A stretch of DNA of 64,000 nt from Halorhabdus utahensis DSM 12940 (GTDB lineage Archaea; Halobacteriota; Halobacteria; Halobacteriales; Haloarculaceae): contig NC_013158.1 in assembly GCF_000023945.1 (NCBI RefSeq), forward strand, positions 682,001 through 746,000. The letters run 5' to 3'. A program made the position numbers and the translations under genes. Positions 9,496 through 18,418 of this stretch are shown one piece after another; positions within the stretch are counted from its first letter, which is position 1; each line of letters opens with the position of its first letter. The notes under the pieces were generated by a model. The model ran no database searches and was not told where the DNA came from. It was given only the letters and a program-made list of their open reading frames with translations.

Positions 9496-9547
9496 GGTCG
9501 GTCGGTGCCCCGAAAGCTATCGGCTTGGCGATCTCGGATCTCGTTCG

Positions 9548-9721
9548 TCACGAGACCTCGCGCTCGAAGACGAGCCCAATCGTCGTGCCGTTGCGCGCGA
9601 TCGTTTCCGTGAGGTGCCATCCTTCGCTCGCGTACTCGTTGATGATGGCGTCCAGATCGCCGATCGATTGCTTGTTCCCTTCCGTTTCGTGGAGTGTGTA
9701 GACGTATTGCTGGTCCGACAT
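9548..9721 (-). CDS. Small DUF4177-like protein
   Basis: 57 residues: a short beta strand start (YVYTLHE), a helix (DLDAIINEYASEGWHL) and two strands ending in IGLVFEREV. This beta-alpha-beta-beta layout with the N-E-Y-A-S-E-G-W-H motif is typical of DUF4177 proteins, function unknown. A TATA-like TTCTTTTGG lies about 27 nt before the ATG, so it probably has its own leaderless transcript. It sits between nuoI and the DUF456 gene. Confidence 0.65.
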   Translation of the reverse strand: MSDQQYVYTLHETEGNKQSIGDLDAIINEYASEGWHLTETIARNGTTIGLVFEREVS

Positions 9722-9807
9722 ACTAGACAGAAGGGTCTCCAGGCCCAAAAGAACCGACCCGAATGCGGGTTTCAAGCAGCGGACCTCGCTCCGCTCGGTC
9801 CCGCGAA

Positions 9808-9826
9808 ACGCGGCCTTCGGCCGCGT
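9808..9826 (-). terminator. Hairpin just after nuoI, candidate terminator
   Basis: A perfect 8-bp stem ACGCGGCC/GGCCGCGT with a 3-nt loop lies 7 nt downstream of the nuoI stop codon, followed on the minus strand by TTTCGCG. An upstream partner palindromic GC-rich segment (about 9780-9800) adds more secondary structure. It would separate the nuoA-I transcript from the genes that follow. Archaeal termination depends mostly on T-runs, so terminator activity is an inference. Confidence 0.4.
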
Positions 9827-9833
9827 ATGCTTC

Positions 9834-10295
9834 CTACTGATAGTCGACTTCGCCTTCACCTTCACCGATCCAACTGCCACGGTCCGGCTCCCGGGACTCC
9901 AGCGGGTCAATGTCCTTGTACCACGGGACGTTCTTGAGTTCCTCCTTGTCGTAGGCGAGATCGTCCTTCGTATCGCCGACGAACTCGAAGTTCTGTGTGA
10001 GCACGATGGCGTCGGTCGGACAGACCTCCTCACAGAGCCGGCAGTAGATGCACTGGCCGACGTGAAGGTTGTACTGCTCGCCGTTGCGCTGGTCGTCCAT
10101 CACGATCTGGATGGTGTCGTTTGGGCAGACGTTTTCACATTGACGACACCAGATGCACCGTTCCTGGCTGTACTTGTGGACACCCCGGAACCGCGGGCTG
10201 ACTTCCGGTGCGGTCTCGGGATACTCGACGGTGAACGTCTTGCCGTCGAGGGCGTGTTTCATCGTCGTTGCCATACCTTTGAGGACGCCGATCAT
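9834..10295 (-). CDS. nuoI: NADH-quinone oxidoreductase-like complex subunit I
   Basis: 153 residues, a ferredoxin-like peripheral-arm subunit that holds clusters N6a and N6b. Two CxxCxxCxxxCP motifs are present: Cys47, 50, 53, 57 and Cys82, 85, 88, 92. The acidic C-terminal tail (about 125-153) is a halophilic extension. It is the last gene of the A-B-CD-H-I block, 49 nt after nuoH. The normal next gene, nuoJ1, is found only about 3 kb further on. Confidence 0.95.
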   Translation of the reverse strand: MIGVLKGMATTMKHALDGKTFTVEYPETAPEVSPRFRGVHKYSQERCIWCRQCENVCPNDTIQIVMDDQRNGEQYNLHVGQCIYCRLCEEVCPTDAIVLTQNFEFVGDTKDDLAYDKEELKNVPWYKDIDPLESREPDRGSWIGEGEGEVDYQ

Positions 10296-10344
10296 GTCAT
10301 GTCACCACCAGTGTAAACGCGTGTCGGGGACCCGTCAGCGAACA

Positions 10345-11415
10345 TCAGGCGACCACCCCGACGATGATCGCCGTCAGCAGCAGATTTATCAGCGCGAGCA
10401 CGAGCATCACCTTCCAGCCGATCTCGATCAACTGGTCGATCCGGACGCGGGGGACTGCCGAGCGCGCCCACTGCGTGAACAGGAACACGCCCCAGATCTT
10501 GATGAGGAACCAGACGATCCCCGGCAGGAGTGGGCCGGCCGGGCCGCCGAGGAACAGCGTCGCGACGATCGCCCCGCCGAGAAAGATGTGGATGAACTCC
10601 CCAAGGTAAAACAGGACGAAGTAGACACTGGAGTATTCGGTCTGATAGCCGGCGACGATTTCAGTCGGCGCTTCGGGGATGTCGAAGGGGTTGCGGCCGA
10701 CCTCGGCAAGGTTCGCCAGCATGAACAGCGCGAACGCGAAGGGGTTGATGAACGCGAACCAGTTCGGGATCGCCACCGGCCCGAGCGAGAGGAACGTCCC
10801 CTGCTGGGCGGCGACGATCTCGCTGAGTCGCAACGAACCCGCGAAGATAACGACGGACGCGCCGGTCAAAACCAACGGGATCTCGTAAGCGAGGTTCTGG
10901 GCGACCGCACGCAGCCCGCCGAGAAAGGAGTACTTGTTGTTCGAAGCGTACCCGGCCATCAGCAGGCCGAGCGACGCGATCGACGCGACGGCGAAGACGT
11001 ACGCCAGCCCGATCTCGGGGTCGGCGACCTGGATGCCCGACCCCATCGGAATCACGGCGAACCCGAGCAGCGCCGAGGAGGCGAGGAGGATTGGCGCGAG
11101 ATCGTAGGCCGGTCGGTCGGCCTTCTCGGGGATGATCAACTCCTTGGAGAGCAGCCGGACGGAGTCGACGACGATCGTCCCAATCCCCATCGGCCCGATC
11201 CGATTGACCGAGATCCGGTCGGTGAACGCCGCGGTGATCTTCCGCTTCGCCCATGGCCCCGCGAGTGCCGCGTTGAGCAGGACGATCGTGGCGACGAGTG
11301 CCGCCGCAAGCAATCCGGCCAGCAAGACCACGAGCGGGTTCGCGGCGTCGAGTCCGAGCGAGCCCAGCACGTCGGCGATGGTGTCGGTCAACGTCGTTGC
11401 CTGCAGGATCATCAC
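10345..11415 (-). CDS. nuoH: NADH-quinone oxidoreductase-like complex subunit H
   Basis: 356 residues with eight membrane helices, the quinone-site membrane subunit that joins the two arms. Conserved charged loops are visible: NRIGPMGIG (about 72-80), the E-rich loop NPFDIPEAPTEIVAGYQTEYSS (about 215-236), and the terminal R-R-I-D-Q type segment (RVRIDQLIEIGW). The start overlaps the nuoCD stop by four bases. Intact and of normal length. Confidence 0.95.
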   Translation of the reverse strand: MMILQATTLTDTIADVLGSLGLDAANPLVVLLAGLLAAALVATIVLLNAALAGPWAKRKITAAFTDRISVNRIGPMGIGTIVVDSVRLLSKELIIPEKADRPAYDLAPILLASSALLGFAVIPMGSGIQVADPEIGLAYVFAVASIASLGLLMAGYASNNKYSFLGGLRAVAQNLAYEIPLVLTGASVVIFAGSLRLSEIVAAQQGTFLSLGPVAIPNWFAFINPFAFALFMLANLAEVGRNPFDIPEAPTEIVAGYQTEYSSVYFVLFYLGEFIHIFLGGAIVATLFLGGPAGPLLPGIVWFLIKIWGVFLFTQWARSAVPRVRIDQLIEIGWKVMLVLALINLLLTAIIVGVVA

Positions 11416-13091
11416 CGATCCACCTCCCCGAGCACGATGTCGAGGCTGCCGAGCGACGCCACCATGTCAGGGATGTACTCGCCCTCGGACATCACCGGCA
11501 GCGTCTGGAGATTCGAGAAACACGGACTCCGGATCTTGAACCGCGCCGGCTTGTCCGTGCCGTCGCTACGGATGTAGATGCCGAGTTCACCCTTCGCACC
11601 CTCGACCGCGCGGTAAACCTCCTTGTCCGGATCCGGTCGGAGGGTCCGCGGGACGTTCGACTGGATAGTGCGATCGTCTTCGGGCCAGTCCTCGAGCAGG
11701 TCGAGACACTGTCGGATGATCTTCGCGGACTCCTCGACCTCCTGAAGCCGGACCAGAACCCGGGCGTAGTTGTCCATCCCGTCCTCGGTCACGACGTCCC
11801 AGTCGAGTTCGTCGTAGTAGCCGTAGGGATCGTCACGACGAAGGTCGTAATCGACGCCCGAGCCGCGAGCAACGGGCCCGGTCGCGCCGTAGGACTTGGC
11901 GACCTCCGGCGGGAGGACGCCCGTGTCGATACACCGCATCTGGAAGATCTCGTTGCCCGTGATGAGGTCGTGGTACTCCTCAAGTCGCTCGGGGAGCTCA
12001 TCGGTGAATTCCCGAACCTTCTCAAGATACTCCTGGCGGGGTTCGGGCAGATCCCAGGCGACGCCGCCAAGCCGGAAGTAATTGAACATGAGCCGCTGGC
12101 CAGTGAGGTCCTCGAGCAGGTTCTGGACGACTTCCCGGTCCCGCACGGCGTACATGAAGATGACCGTGAAGTCCCCGTAGAGGTCCAGCCCGAAGGTCCC
12201 GACCGCGAGCATGTGGGCCGCGATCCGGGTCAGCTCGGCACTCATCGTCCGGAGGACCTGGGCGTACTCCGGGACGTCGATGTCGGCCAAGTCCTCGGCT
12301 GCGCGGGCGTAGGCCCACTCGTTGAGCAAGCCACCGGGCGTGTAGTCCCACCGGTCGGGATAGGGCATGATCTGGTGGCGGTAGGTGCCCTGCTGGCACA
12401 TTTGCTCCTCGCTCCGGTGGAGATACCCGATATCGGGGTCGAGATCGACGATCTGCTCGCCGTCCAGCACCGTCTTGACGTGGAGGACACCGTGAGTCGC
12501 CGGGTGGTGTGGCCCGATATTGACGAACATCGTATCGGGATCCTGGGGGCTCTGTTTGTCCTCCTGCAGGGGATTGGCGTGCTCTCGAAGGGTGACGACC
12601 TGTGGTTGGGTCTGGTTGTACTCATTCGAGAGCGGATGGCCCTGCCAGGTTTCGGGGAGGAGAATCCGGCGGAGATCCGGGTGCTCGTCGTACTCGATGC
12701 CCACGAGGTCGTAGGCCTCCCGCTCGTGCCAGTCGGCAGTGTCGAACACCGACGCGCCCGACTGACTCACCGGCTCCTCTGAACTCGTCGGAACGACGAC
12801 GCTGAGTTCCTGGGTCGGGTCGTCGTACTTCTTGAGGTGATAGATCGACTCGTAGCGGTCGTCGTACTCCTGGGCGGTGACGGCCGAGAGGTGATCGAAG
12901 CCGGCCCGTTCCTTCAGCGTCGAAAGGACGTCTTCGACCTCGTCGGGCCGGATCACGAACCCTTCGGCGTTGACGTGTTCCTCGCGATCGAGGACGTGGT
13001 CGCCGAGGAGATCGGCGAGTTCGTCGTAGTCCAGTCCGTCCTCGGTCACGCCGACGTCCGGTTCGGCCGGCGAGCGTTCCTGTAAACTCAT
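11412..13091 (-). CDS. nuoCD: NADH-quinone oxidoreductase-like complex fused subunits C/D
   Basis: 559 residues. The NuoC domain occupies about 35-175 (HEREAYDLVGI signature) and the NuoD domain about 185-559 (GPHHPATHGVLH motif with the quinone-site histidines). The NuoC-NuoD fusion is usual in haloarchaea and several bacteria. The protein forms the quinone-reducing core next to NuoB. It overlaps nuoB and nuoH by four bases on each side, so the whole block is translationally coupled. Confidence 0.95.
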   Translation of the reverse strand: MSLQERSPAEPDVGVTEDGLDYDELADLLGDHVLDREEHVNAEGFVIRPDEVEDVLSTLKERAGFDHLSAVTAQEYDDRYESIYHLKKYDDPTQELSVVVPTSSEEPVSQSGASVFDTADWHEREAYDLVGIEYDEHPDLRRILLPETWQGHPLSNEYNQTQPQVVTLREHANPLQEDKQSPQDPDTMFVNIGPHHPATHGVLHVKTVLDGEQIVDLDPDIGYLHRSEEQMCQQGTYRHQIMPYPDRWDYTPGGLLNEWAYARAAEDLADIDVPEYAQVLRTMSAELTRIAAHMLAVGTFGLDLYGDFTVIFMYAVRDREVVQNLLEDLTGQRLMFNYFRLGGVAWDLPEPRQEYLEKVREFTDELPERLEEYHDLITGNEIFQMRCIDTGVLPPEVAKSYGATGPVARGSGVDYDLRRDDPYGYYDELDWDVVTEDGMDNYARVLVRLQEVEESAKIIRQCLDLLEDWPEDDRTIQSNVPRTLRPDPDKEVYRAVEGAKGELGIYIRSDGTDKPARFKIRSPCFSNLQTLPVMSEGEYIPDMVASLGSLDIVLGEVDR

Positions 13092-13783
13092 GGCGAATCA
13101 GCCCAGTTGTACCGCATGACGAGATCGTCCTCGTCGATCTGGTCGGCGAGTTTCTCGACGATTTCGTCCTGTTCGAGGTCGCCGAACTCCTCGAGTTCGT
13201 AGGGCTTGACGACCACGGGGGAGGACTCGCCGTTGGCGATCCGCTCCTGGAGTTTGGCGACGCCGTAGATCAGCGCTTCGGGACGGGGCGGACAGCCCGG
13301 AATCTGAATGTCGATCGGGATGACCTCCTCGGCCCCCTTCACGACGTTGTAGCCCTCCTGGAAGGGGCCGCCGGAGATCGTACACGACCCCATCCCGATG
13401 GTGAACTTCGGCTCGGGGACCTGATCGTAGACGCGCTTCATCCGCGGGGCGAACTTCGAGACGATGGTTCCGGGGACGATCATCACGTCGGCCTGCCGTG
13501 GCGAGGCGCGGGGCACACCGGCGTGGAAGCGATCGAGGTCATGTTTCACCGAGTAGGTGTGCATCATCTCGATCGAGCAACAGGCGATCCCGAACTGCAG
13601 CATGAACATCGACGACCCCCTGGCCCAGTTCATGAACTGGTCGAACTTCGTGAGGATGAACGGTGTCGAGCCCAGCGCCTCACGCAGCCGTGAGTTGAAC
13701 CGGTCGTCGACCCCCTCGCCCATCCGGGCCTCGCGTGTGGATTTCGTGCCGGTACTCTCGGACTGCTGTGTGTTCTGACTCAT
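13088..13783 (-). CDS. nuoB: NADH-quinone oxidoreductase-like complex subunit B
   Basis: 231 residues carrying terminal cluster N2. The four ligands are visible: the tandem Cys68-Cys69, Cys134 in MGSCTISGGP, and Cys164 in PGCPPRPEA. A charged N-terminal extension (1-30) and an acidic C-terminal extension (about 190-231) go beyond the bacterial core and are common in halophiles. It is one base from nuoA and overlaps nuoCD by four bases. Confidence 0.96.
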   Translation of the reverse strand: MSQNTQQSESTGTKSTREARMGEGVDDRFNSRLREALGSTPFILTKFDQFMNWARGSSMFMLQFGIACCSIEMMHTYSVKHDLDRFHAGVPRASPRQADVMIVPGTIVSKFAPRMKRVYDQVPEPKFTIGMGSCTISGGPFQEGYNVVKGAEEVIPIDIQIPGCPPRPEALIYGVAKLQERIANGESSPVVVKPYELEEFGDLEQDEIVEKLADQIDEDDLVMRYNWADSP

Positions 13784-13784
13784 A

Positions 13785-14192
13785 CTATGATTCGACCCGT
13801 TGTCGGCTCGCGCGCTTGCTGGTCACCCATCTGACGGCCCCGTTGCGCCACGCCCAGCCGAGACCAACGGCGAGGATGGCGATGAACCCGACCATCGGCG
13901 CAAGCGCTCGCCAGAGGCCGACCGCCTCGACGGCGTCGCCGTAGATGACCGTCCAGGGGAAGATGAGGACGGTCTCGATGTCGAAGACGACGAACAGCAA
14001 CGCGACCATGTAGTACTGAATGTTGAACTGGATGCGGGTACCGCCGGTCGGCACCTCGCCGCTCTCGTAGGTGGCTCGTTTGCTCTGTTCGGGGACGCTC
14101 GGGCGGATCAACGCCGAGATGGCAATCATCGACAACGGAATTACCAGCCCGACGACCGCCAACGCCCCGATCGCGATCCAGGGATTGCTCAT
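13785..14192 (-). CDS. nuoA: NADH-quinone oxidoreductase-like complex subunit A
   Basis: 135 residues and three membrane helices. The first loop carries the NuoA signature KRATYESGEVPTGG with the conserved cysteine position replaced by serine (YESGEVP against the usual YECG), and the second helix begins F-V-V-F-D-I-E-T-V-L-I-F-P-W, a diagnostic block. It is the first gene of the A-B-CD-H-I operon, preceded by a TATA-like CCTTATG about 35-40 nt upstream. Confidence 0.93.
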   Translation of the reverse strand: MSNPWIAIGALAVVGLVIPLSMIAISALIRPSVPEQSKRATYESGEVPTGGTRIQFNIQYYMVALLFVVFDIETVLIFPWTVIYGDAVEAVGLWRALAPMVGFIAILAVGLGWAWRNGAVRWVTSKRASRQRVES

Positions 14193-14225
14193 TCGATCTC
14201 TCTGGGTCGGTTTGGGAGCGGTCCC

Positions 14226-14234
14226 ACATAAGGG
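14226..14234 (-). promoter_or_regulatory. nuoA: TATA box of the nuoA operon
   Basis: CCTTATG on the minus strand is centred about 38 nt before the nuoA start, giving a short leader of about 10 nt. No other AT-rich element is closer. The 195-nt gap up to purE holds no gene that I can support. Confidence 0.45.
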
Positions 14235-14386
14235 TTCAGTGTTCCGGCGGGAATCGCGGGCAATAGCGGTCGATGTTGCCGTTTTCCGGAGAATTAGCGA
14301 TCGTTGAATGCCCGACAGGTGTGTCCGGAGCGAGTCGGTCGCCGAAGGGCTGACACGACTGGTCTGCTGTATCGTGTCGGGGAGCC

Positions 14387-15025
14387 TTAGGTGTCTCTGA
14401 ATCCGGGCGTTCCGCGTTCGTGGAGGTCCCGCGAGACCTCGCCGACACCCTGCTGTAACCCCTCGTGGTACGCGAGGAGGCGCTCCTGGAGTTCGGGATG
14501 CTGCCGGGCGAGGATCTGGACAGCCGATAAAGCGGCGTTGAAGGATTTCCCGGCGTCGACGGCCACGATCGGCGCGCCCTGTGGCATGCCGATCACCGAC
14601 GGGAGGGATTTCTCCTGAACGGGGACGCCGATGACGGGCAGTGGGTAGGCGATCGAGGCGGTCATGTTCGGCAGGTCGGCGCTCTTGCCGCCCGCGCCGG
14701 CGATGATGACGTCAAGGCCCCGATCCTCGGCCGTCTCGGCGTAGGTGTACATCAACTCCGGCGTCCGGTGGGCCGAGACGACGAACGTCTCGAAGGTAAA
14801 GCGTGCCTCGGGCGCGGTCTCGTAGTCGGTCTGCTCTTCGAAGCCGAGTTCCTCGGTCAGCACGTCGAAGGCCCCCGGCCGGCCGGATTCGGAGCCGGCC
14901 ATCACGTCGAGATCCGAGTCCGAGCCCATGATGATCCCGATCTCCGGTGTTGCCTCGACCGGGCGATCCATTGCTGCCTCTGCTTCGAGCTGGTCGATCA
15001 ACGACTGGACGCTCTCGCTCGTCAT
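14387..15025 (-). CDS. purE: N5-carboxyaminoimidazole ribonucleotide mutase
   Basis: 212 residues, class I PurE of purine synthesis, converting N5-CAIR (made by PurK) to CAIR. The phosphate/substrate loop GIIMGSDSDLDVM (about 29-41), the SAHRTPE motif with the catalytic histidine (about 89-95), and GAGGKSADLPNM (about 112-123) are all present. An approximately 40-residue insertion between the first motif and the SAHR motif (AGSESGRPGAFDVL region) and a C-terminal acidic helix extend the usual 165-residue protein. purK lies upstream with 65 nt between, likely one operon. Confidence 0.93.
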   Translation of the reverse strand: MTSESVQSLIDQLEAEAAMDRPVEATPEIGIIMGSDSDLDVMAGSESGRPGAFDVLTEELGFEEQTDYETAPEARFTFETFVVSAHRTPELMYTYAETAEDRGLDVIIAGAGGKSADLPNMTASIAYPLPVIGVPVQEKSLPSVIGMPQGAPIVAVDAGKSFNAALSAVQILARQHPELQERLLAYHEGLQQGVGEVSRDLHERGTPGFRDT

Positions 15026-15090
15026 GAGCGAGTGTGCTCGCGGAGGTAGCCTAAGCGTGTCGGGATGGAGTCAGATGTCGTCCCAGTTCC

Positions 15091-16287
15091 TCAACTCGGC
15101 TGGAACGTCAGCTCGTCGCGAACGTCACGCGTCCGTTCGAGTAGCTCGCCCGGATCGGCGTTGTCATCTCCGACGGCAGTGACGTGGCCCATCTTCCGCA
15201 GGCGATAGACCTCCTCTTTCCCGTAGTAGTGCATCGACGCGCCGTCGGCTTCGAGCACCGATTCGAGATTCCGGAGCGTCGCTTCCTGTCGGTCGTCGAC
15301 GTCACCCAGAATATTCCCAGTCACCGTCGGCGAGCGGCGATCGGTCGCCCCGAGCGGCCACCCGACCACGGCCCGGAGGTGCTGTTCGAACTGGGAGGTG
15401 AGCGCGCCTTCGATGGTCCAGTGGCCGGAGTTGTGCGGGCGAGGGGCGATCTCGTTGAGGAAGATCCCGTCGTCAGGCCCCTGGAACAGTTCGATCCCGA
15501 AGACGCCGCGGCCCTCCATGACGTCCAGCACGTCCAGGGCGACCTCCCGAGCGCGCTCGCGGACTGCCGGCTCGGCGCGGGGCGGCGAGACGGTCTCCCG
15601 GAGGATCTCCTCGCGGTGGATCGTCTCGGTGACGGGGAAGGTATCGCGCTCGCCGTCGCCCCGGACACCCATGACGGCGAGTTCGCGCTGGAAGTCGACG
15701 AATCCCTCGACCATCGCCGCCCCGGACGGATCGTCGAGAGTTGCACCGGGCGCGGCGTCGACAATGGTCTCGAAGGCGTCTTCCACGTCATCGGGCGTCT
15801 CGATCGGGACGTTGCCGCGGCCGTCGTAGCCACCTTCCCGGGCTTTCAGCATGGCTGGGTAGCCCAGTTCGTCGAGTGCATCGTGTAGCTCCCCGACGGA
15901 GTCGACACCGCGGAATTCGGGCACCGGAACCCCGGCGTCTTCGAGGCGGCGCTTCTGGACGAGTTTGTCCTCGATGAGCGACAGCGTTTCGGGCTTGGGA
16001 TGGACGGGCGTCCCCGTCTCCTGGCTGACGGTCTGGAGCGCGCCAGTCCCGGCGAGTTCGATCTCGTACGTAATGTAGTCAGCGCGGTCGGCGAGTTCGG
16101 CAAGCGCGTCGGGATCGTCGAAGTCGGCGACGATCTGGTCGGCGACGACGGGCGATGCGGGCGCGTCGGGTGTGGGATCGACGACGATCACCTCGATCCC
16201 GAGCGGCGCGGCCGCCTCGCCGAGCATCCGGCCGAGTTGGCCGCCGCCGACGACACCGACGGTCGGGCCAGGTAGCGTAGTAGTCAT
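15091..16287 (-). CDS. purK: N5-carboxyaminoimidazole ribonucleotide synthase
   Basis: 398 residues, an ATP-grasp ligase that carboxylates AIR using bicarbonate and ATP. It starts with a Rossmann-like GVVGGGQLGRMLGEAA (about 10-25). The ATP-grasp body has LKAREGGYDGRGN (about 148-160) for ATP binding, and the C-terminal metal-binding region includes NEIAPRPHNSGHWTIEG (about 276-292), a PurK signature. It is upstream of purE on the same strand. Full length, no defects. Confidence 0.95.
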   Translation of the reverse strand: MTTTLPGPTVGVVGGGQLGRMLGEAAAPLGIEVIVVDPTPDAPASPVVADQIVADFDDPDALAELADRADYITYEIELAGTGALQTVSQETGTPVHPKPETLSLIEDKLVQKRRLEDAGVPVPEFRGVDSVGELHDALDELGYPAMLKAREGGYDGRGNVPIETPDDVEDAFETIVDAAPGATLDDPSGAAMVEGFVDFQRELAVMGVRGDGERDTFPVTETIHREEILRETVSPPRAEPAVRERAREVALDVLDVMEGRGVFGIELFQGPDDGIFLNEIAPRPHNSGHWTIEGALTSQFEQHLRAVVGWPLGATDRRSPTVTGNILGDVDDRQEATLRNLESVLEADGASMHYYGKEEVYRLRKMGHVTAVGDDNADPGELLERTRDVRDELTFQPS

Positions 16288-16373
16288 TACTGGCTCGCGG
16301 TTTCACCAGCGCGGGCAAAAGGATTGCCTTGCCGACCGAACACGAGCGAGGTGACACCTCTACCGATCCACTC

Positions 16374-18245
16374 TCACTCCGCAGAGACGTCCTCGTGGAC
16401 GTAAATTGTCGCTTCCGAGCCGTGCGTCCGGAGTCGATACGTGCGGGGCTGGTAGTCCGCTTCGAGCGCATCTTCGGGCACAGTGGCGTCACTCTCGCGC
16501 GTGATCACGATCGGGGGAGGATCCTCGGTCTCGATGCGCTCGATGAGACCGTCGCTGTCGGCGACACACTCGGTGTCGGCGTCGTAGGCGGCGAGATACC
16601 AGTTCAGCGGCAGTGTGTTGTCCCACTTCGTGCAGGTCGGCCGGAAGTCCTTGCTGGCTGTCTCTGAATCGCCCCTGACGAACGGTTCGCCGGAACGCGA
16701 GCCGTCGTAGACGATGACATCCGTCCCGGCGTGGGTGACAGCGGCCGTCTGCAACTGATCGAGCGTGGGGCGAAGGTCGTCGGCGGGCTGGCCGTACTGC
16801 ACGAGCGGGTTGTCACCGGACCGATCGGCCGGCGGATACGCGCCAGGAACGGCTACCCACGCGACTAGCAGCGTGACGAGCAAGAGGACGACTGCGGACA
16901 GTCCAAGGTCGACCCGGTCGTGCCGTCGATAGGCGACCGTCGCCCACCGACCGACGATCCCGAGACCGACAGCCGCCGGGATCGACAGCGGGACGACGAC
17001 GTGGACCATGTTCCACTTCCAGCCCGTGTCGATTGACAGTGTCAGCGGATAGCCGACCAGCGAAAACAGCGCCGCGAAGAACATGAACAGCACCAGCGTC
17101 CGGCTGCGTTCGGCGAGATATCGCTCATAGAGCACGCCGACGAGCCCGAAACCGAGGACGACCGGTGCCTTCGCCAGCAGACCGCCACCCATCGCGAACA
17201 ACCGCGACAGGTACGGGACGGTTTTGGGATCGGAGCCCGATGCCGTCGCGTCGACTGCCGGCGGCCCCGGAAGGTCGATGAGGACGGCGTCCATTTTCGT
17301 GAATGCGAAGTACTCGCCGTTGGGATATATGACGTACGTGAGGGTATCGCTGACCAGATTCAGGATCCGCCACGGACTCGTGATCGCTGCCCAGAAACTC
17401 AATCCCTCCGGCGGCTGGTAGATCCCGTCGATGCCACCGCCACGCGTGGCGAACAGGAAGGTAAACAGCGCGATGGCCACGACTGCAATCCCGATGGTGT
17501 GGGTGGCATACTGCTGTCGATGCCGGATGTCGCCGAGTCGGCCCTTGAGGTGAGCGAACTTCGTCGCGATCAGGCCGAGGCCGCCGCGGTAGTTTCGGGG
17601 TCGGTAGAGTGCGACATCGAGGAGGATCGCTCCGGCCCCGAGCCACGTGAGGACGTACAGCGGCGCGTTCTCCTTGGACCCGATGCCAAGGACGATACAG
17701 ATTGTTGCGGCATAGAGATACCGTATCCGGCGGGTATCGTAGAACCGAACGAGGAGGCCAAACGCGGTGAACATGAACGTCGCGACTAGCAGATCGCTAC
17801 GCATGAACCGCGAATAGTACAGCAAGACGGCGTTAGCCGACAGCAATCCGGACAGGATGACGACCTCGACGTCCCGAAGGTGCTCACGATAGAGCAGTGC
17901 AGATACGGGGAGCAGGCCGCCGATGATCGCGACGGGGATTCGGATCGTGGTGTCGCTGGGACCCAGAATGCCGAAGAGATACCGCGAGAGGTGCTGGATC
18001 ACCGGGCCGTGGGTGTGTGAGTTGTACGCGAAGCGGCCGGTCTCGAACGTGTAGTCGACCCAGTAGGCGACGCGGGCCTCGTCCCAGTGGGCAATCCGCG
18101 ATCCCAGGATGGCAAAGCGGGCGAGCAACCCGATGGCCGTGATCGTGAGCACAGCAACCACGACCGGATGCTCGGCGACGAAGCTCCGATCCCGGGGACT
18201 GCCGTCGGCGGAGGGCGGATCGACAGCGTCTACAGCCTCGGCCAT
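16374..18245 (-). CDS. Agl23-like GT-C/PMT-fold membrane protein (TIGR03663 type)
   Basis: 623 residues with about 11-12 membrane helices after an acidic cytoplasmic N-terminus. The first extracytoplasmic loop has HWDEARVAYW (about 53-62), the acidic motif of the GT-C/mannosyltransferase superfamily. A C-terminal soluble domain (about 490-623) carries beta-rich sequence. The layout matches the haloarchaeal family annotated flippase-activity-associated Agl23, linked to N-glycosylation. No other glycosylation gene is seen nearby, so the substrate is unknown. Confidence 0.75.
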   Translation of the reverse strand: MAEAVDAVDPPSADGSPRDRSFVAEHPVVVAVLTITAIGLLARFAILGSRIAHWDEARVAYWVDYTFETGRFAYNSHTHGPVIQHLSRYLFGILGPSDTTIRIPVAIIGGLLPVSALLYREHLRDVEVVILSGLLSANAVLLYYSRFMRSDLLVATFMFTAFGLLVRFYDTRRIRYLYAATICIVLGIGSKENAPLYVLTWLGAGAILLDVALYRPRNYRGGLGLIATKFAHLKGRLGDIRHRQQYATHTIGIAVVAIALFTFLFATRGGGIDGIYQPPEGLSFWAAITSPWRILNLVSDTLTYVIYPNGEYFAFTKMDAVLIDLPGPPAVDATASGSDPKTVPYLSRLFAMGGGLLAKAPVVLGFGLVGVLYERYLAERSRTLVLFMFFAALFSLVGYPLTLSIDTGWKWNMVHVVVPLSIPAAVGLGIVGRWATVAYRRHDRVDLGLSAVVLLLVTLLVAWVAVPGAYPPADRSGDNPLVQYGQPADDLRPTLDQLQTAAVTHAGTDVIVYDGSRSGEPFVRGDSETASKDFRPTCTKWDNTLPLNWYLAAYDADTECVADSDGLIERIETEDPPPIVITRESDATVPEDALEADYQPRTYRLRTHGSEATIYVHEDVSAE

Positions 18246-18418
18246 ATCGCTTGCTGTGGCCCGGGAGGTTAGAATCCTTCCGATTGGCGGAGTGGCCGGG
18301 AGCGTCGATAGTCGAGCGGTACACCTTTACCCGCCGCGTGGTCATCACCCACCACGACACGCGGAAGCCGGGTCGTGACGGACTACAGCCGGCGACCGCA
18401 CCAGGAGAGACTATACAC

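Noticed and set aside
10153..11577. Long plus-strand frame opposite nuoI/nuoH
   Set aside because: Antisense shadow of nuoH, crossing gene borders and without a recognisable domain.
18270..18345. Possible tRNA-like sequence upstream of the aminotransferase
   Set aside because: TGGCGGAGTGGCC resembles a D-arm at first sight, but no acceptor, anticodon or T-arm pairing can be formed.
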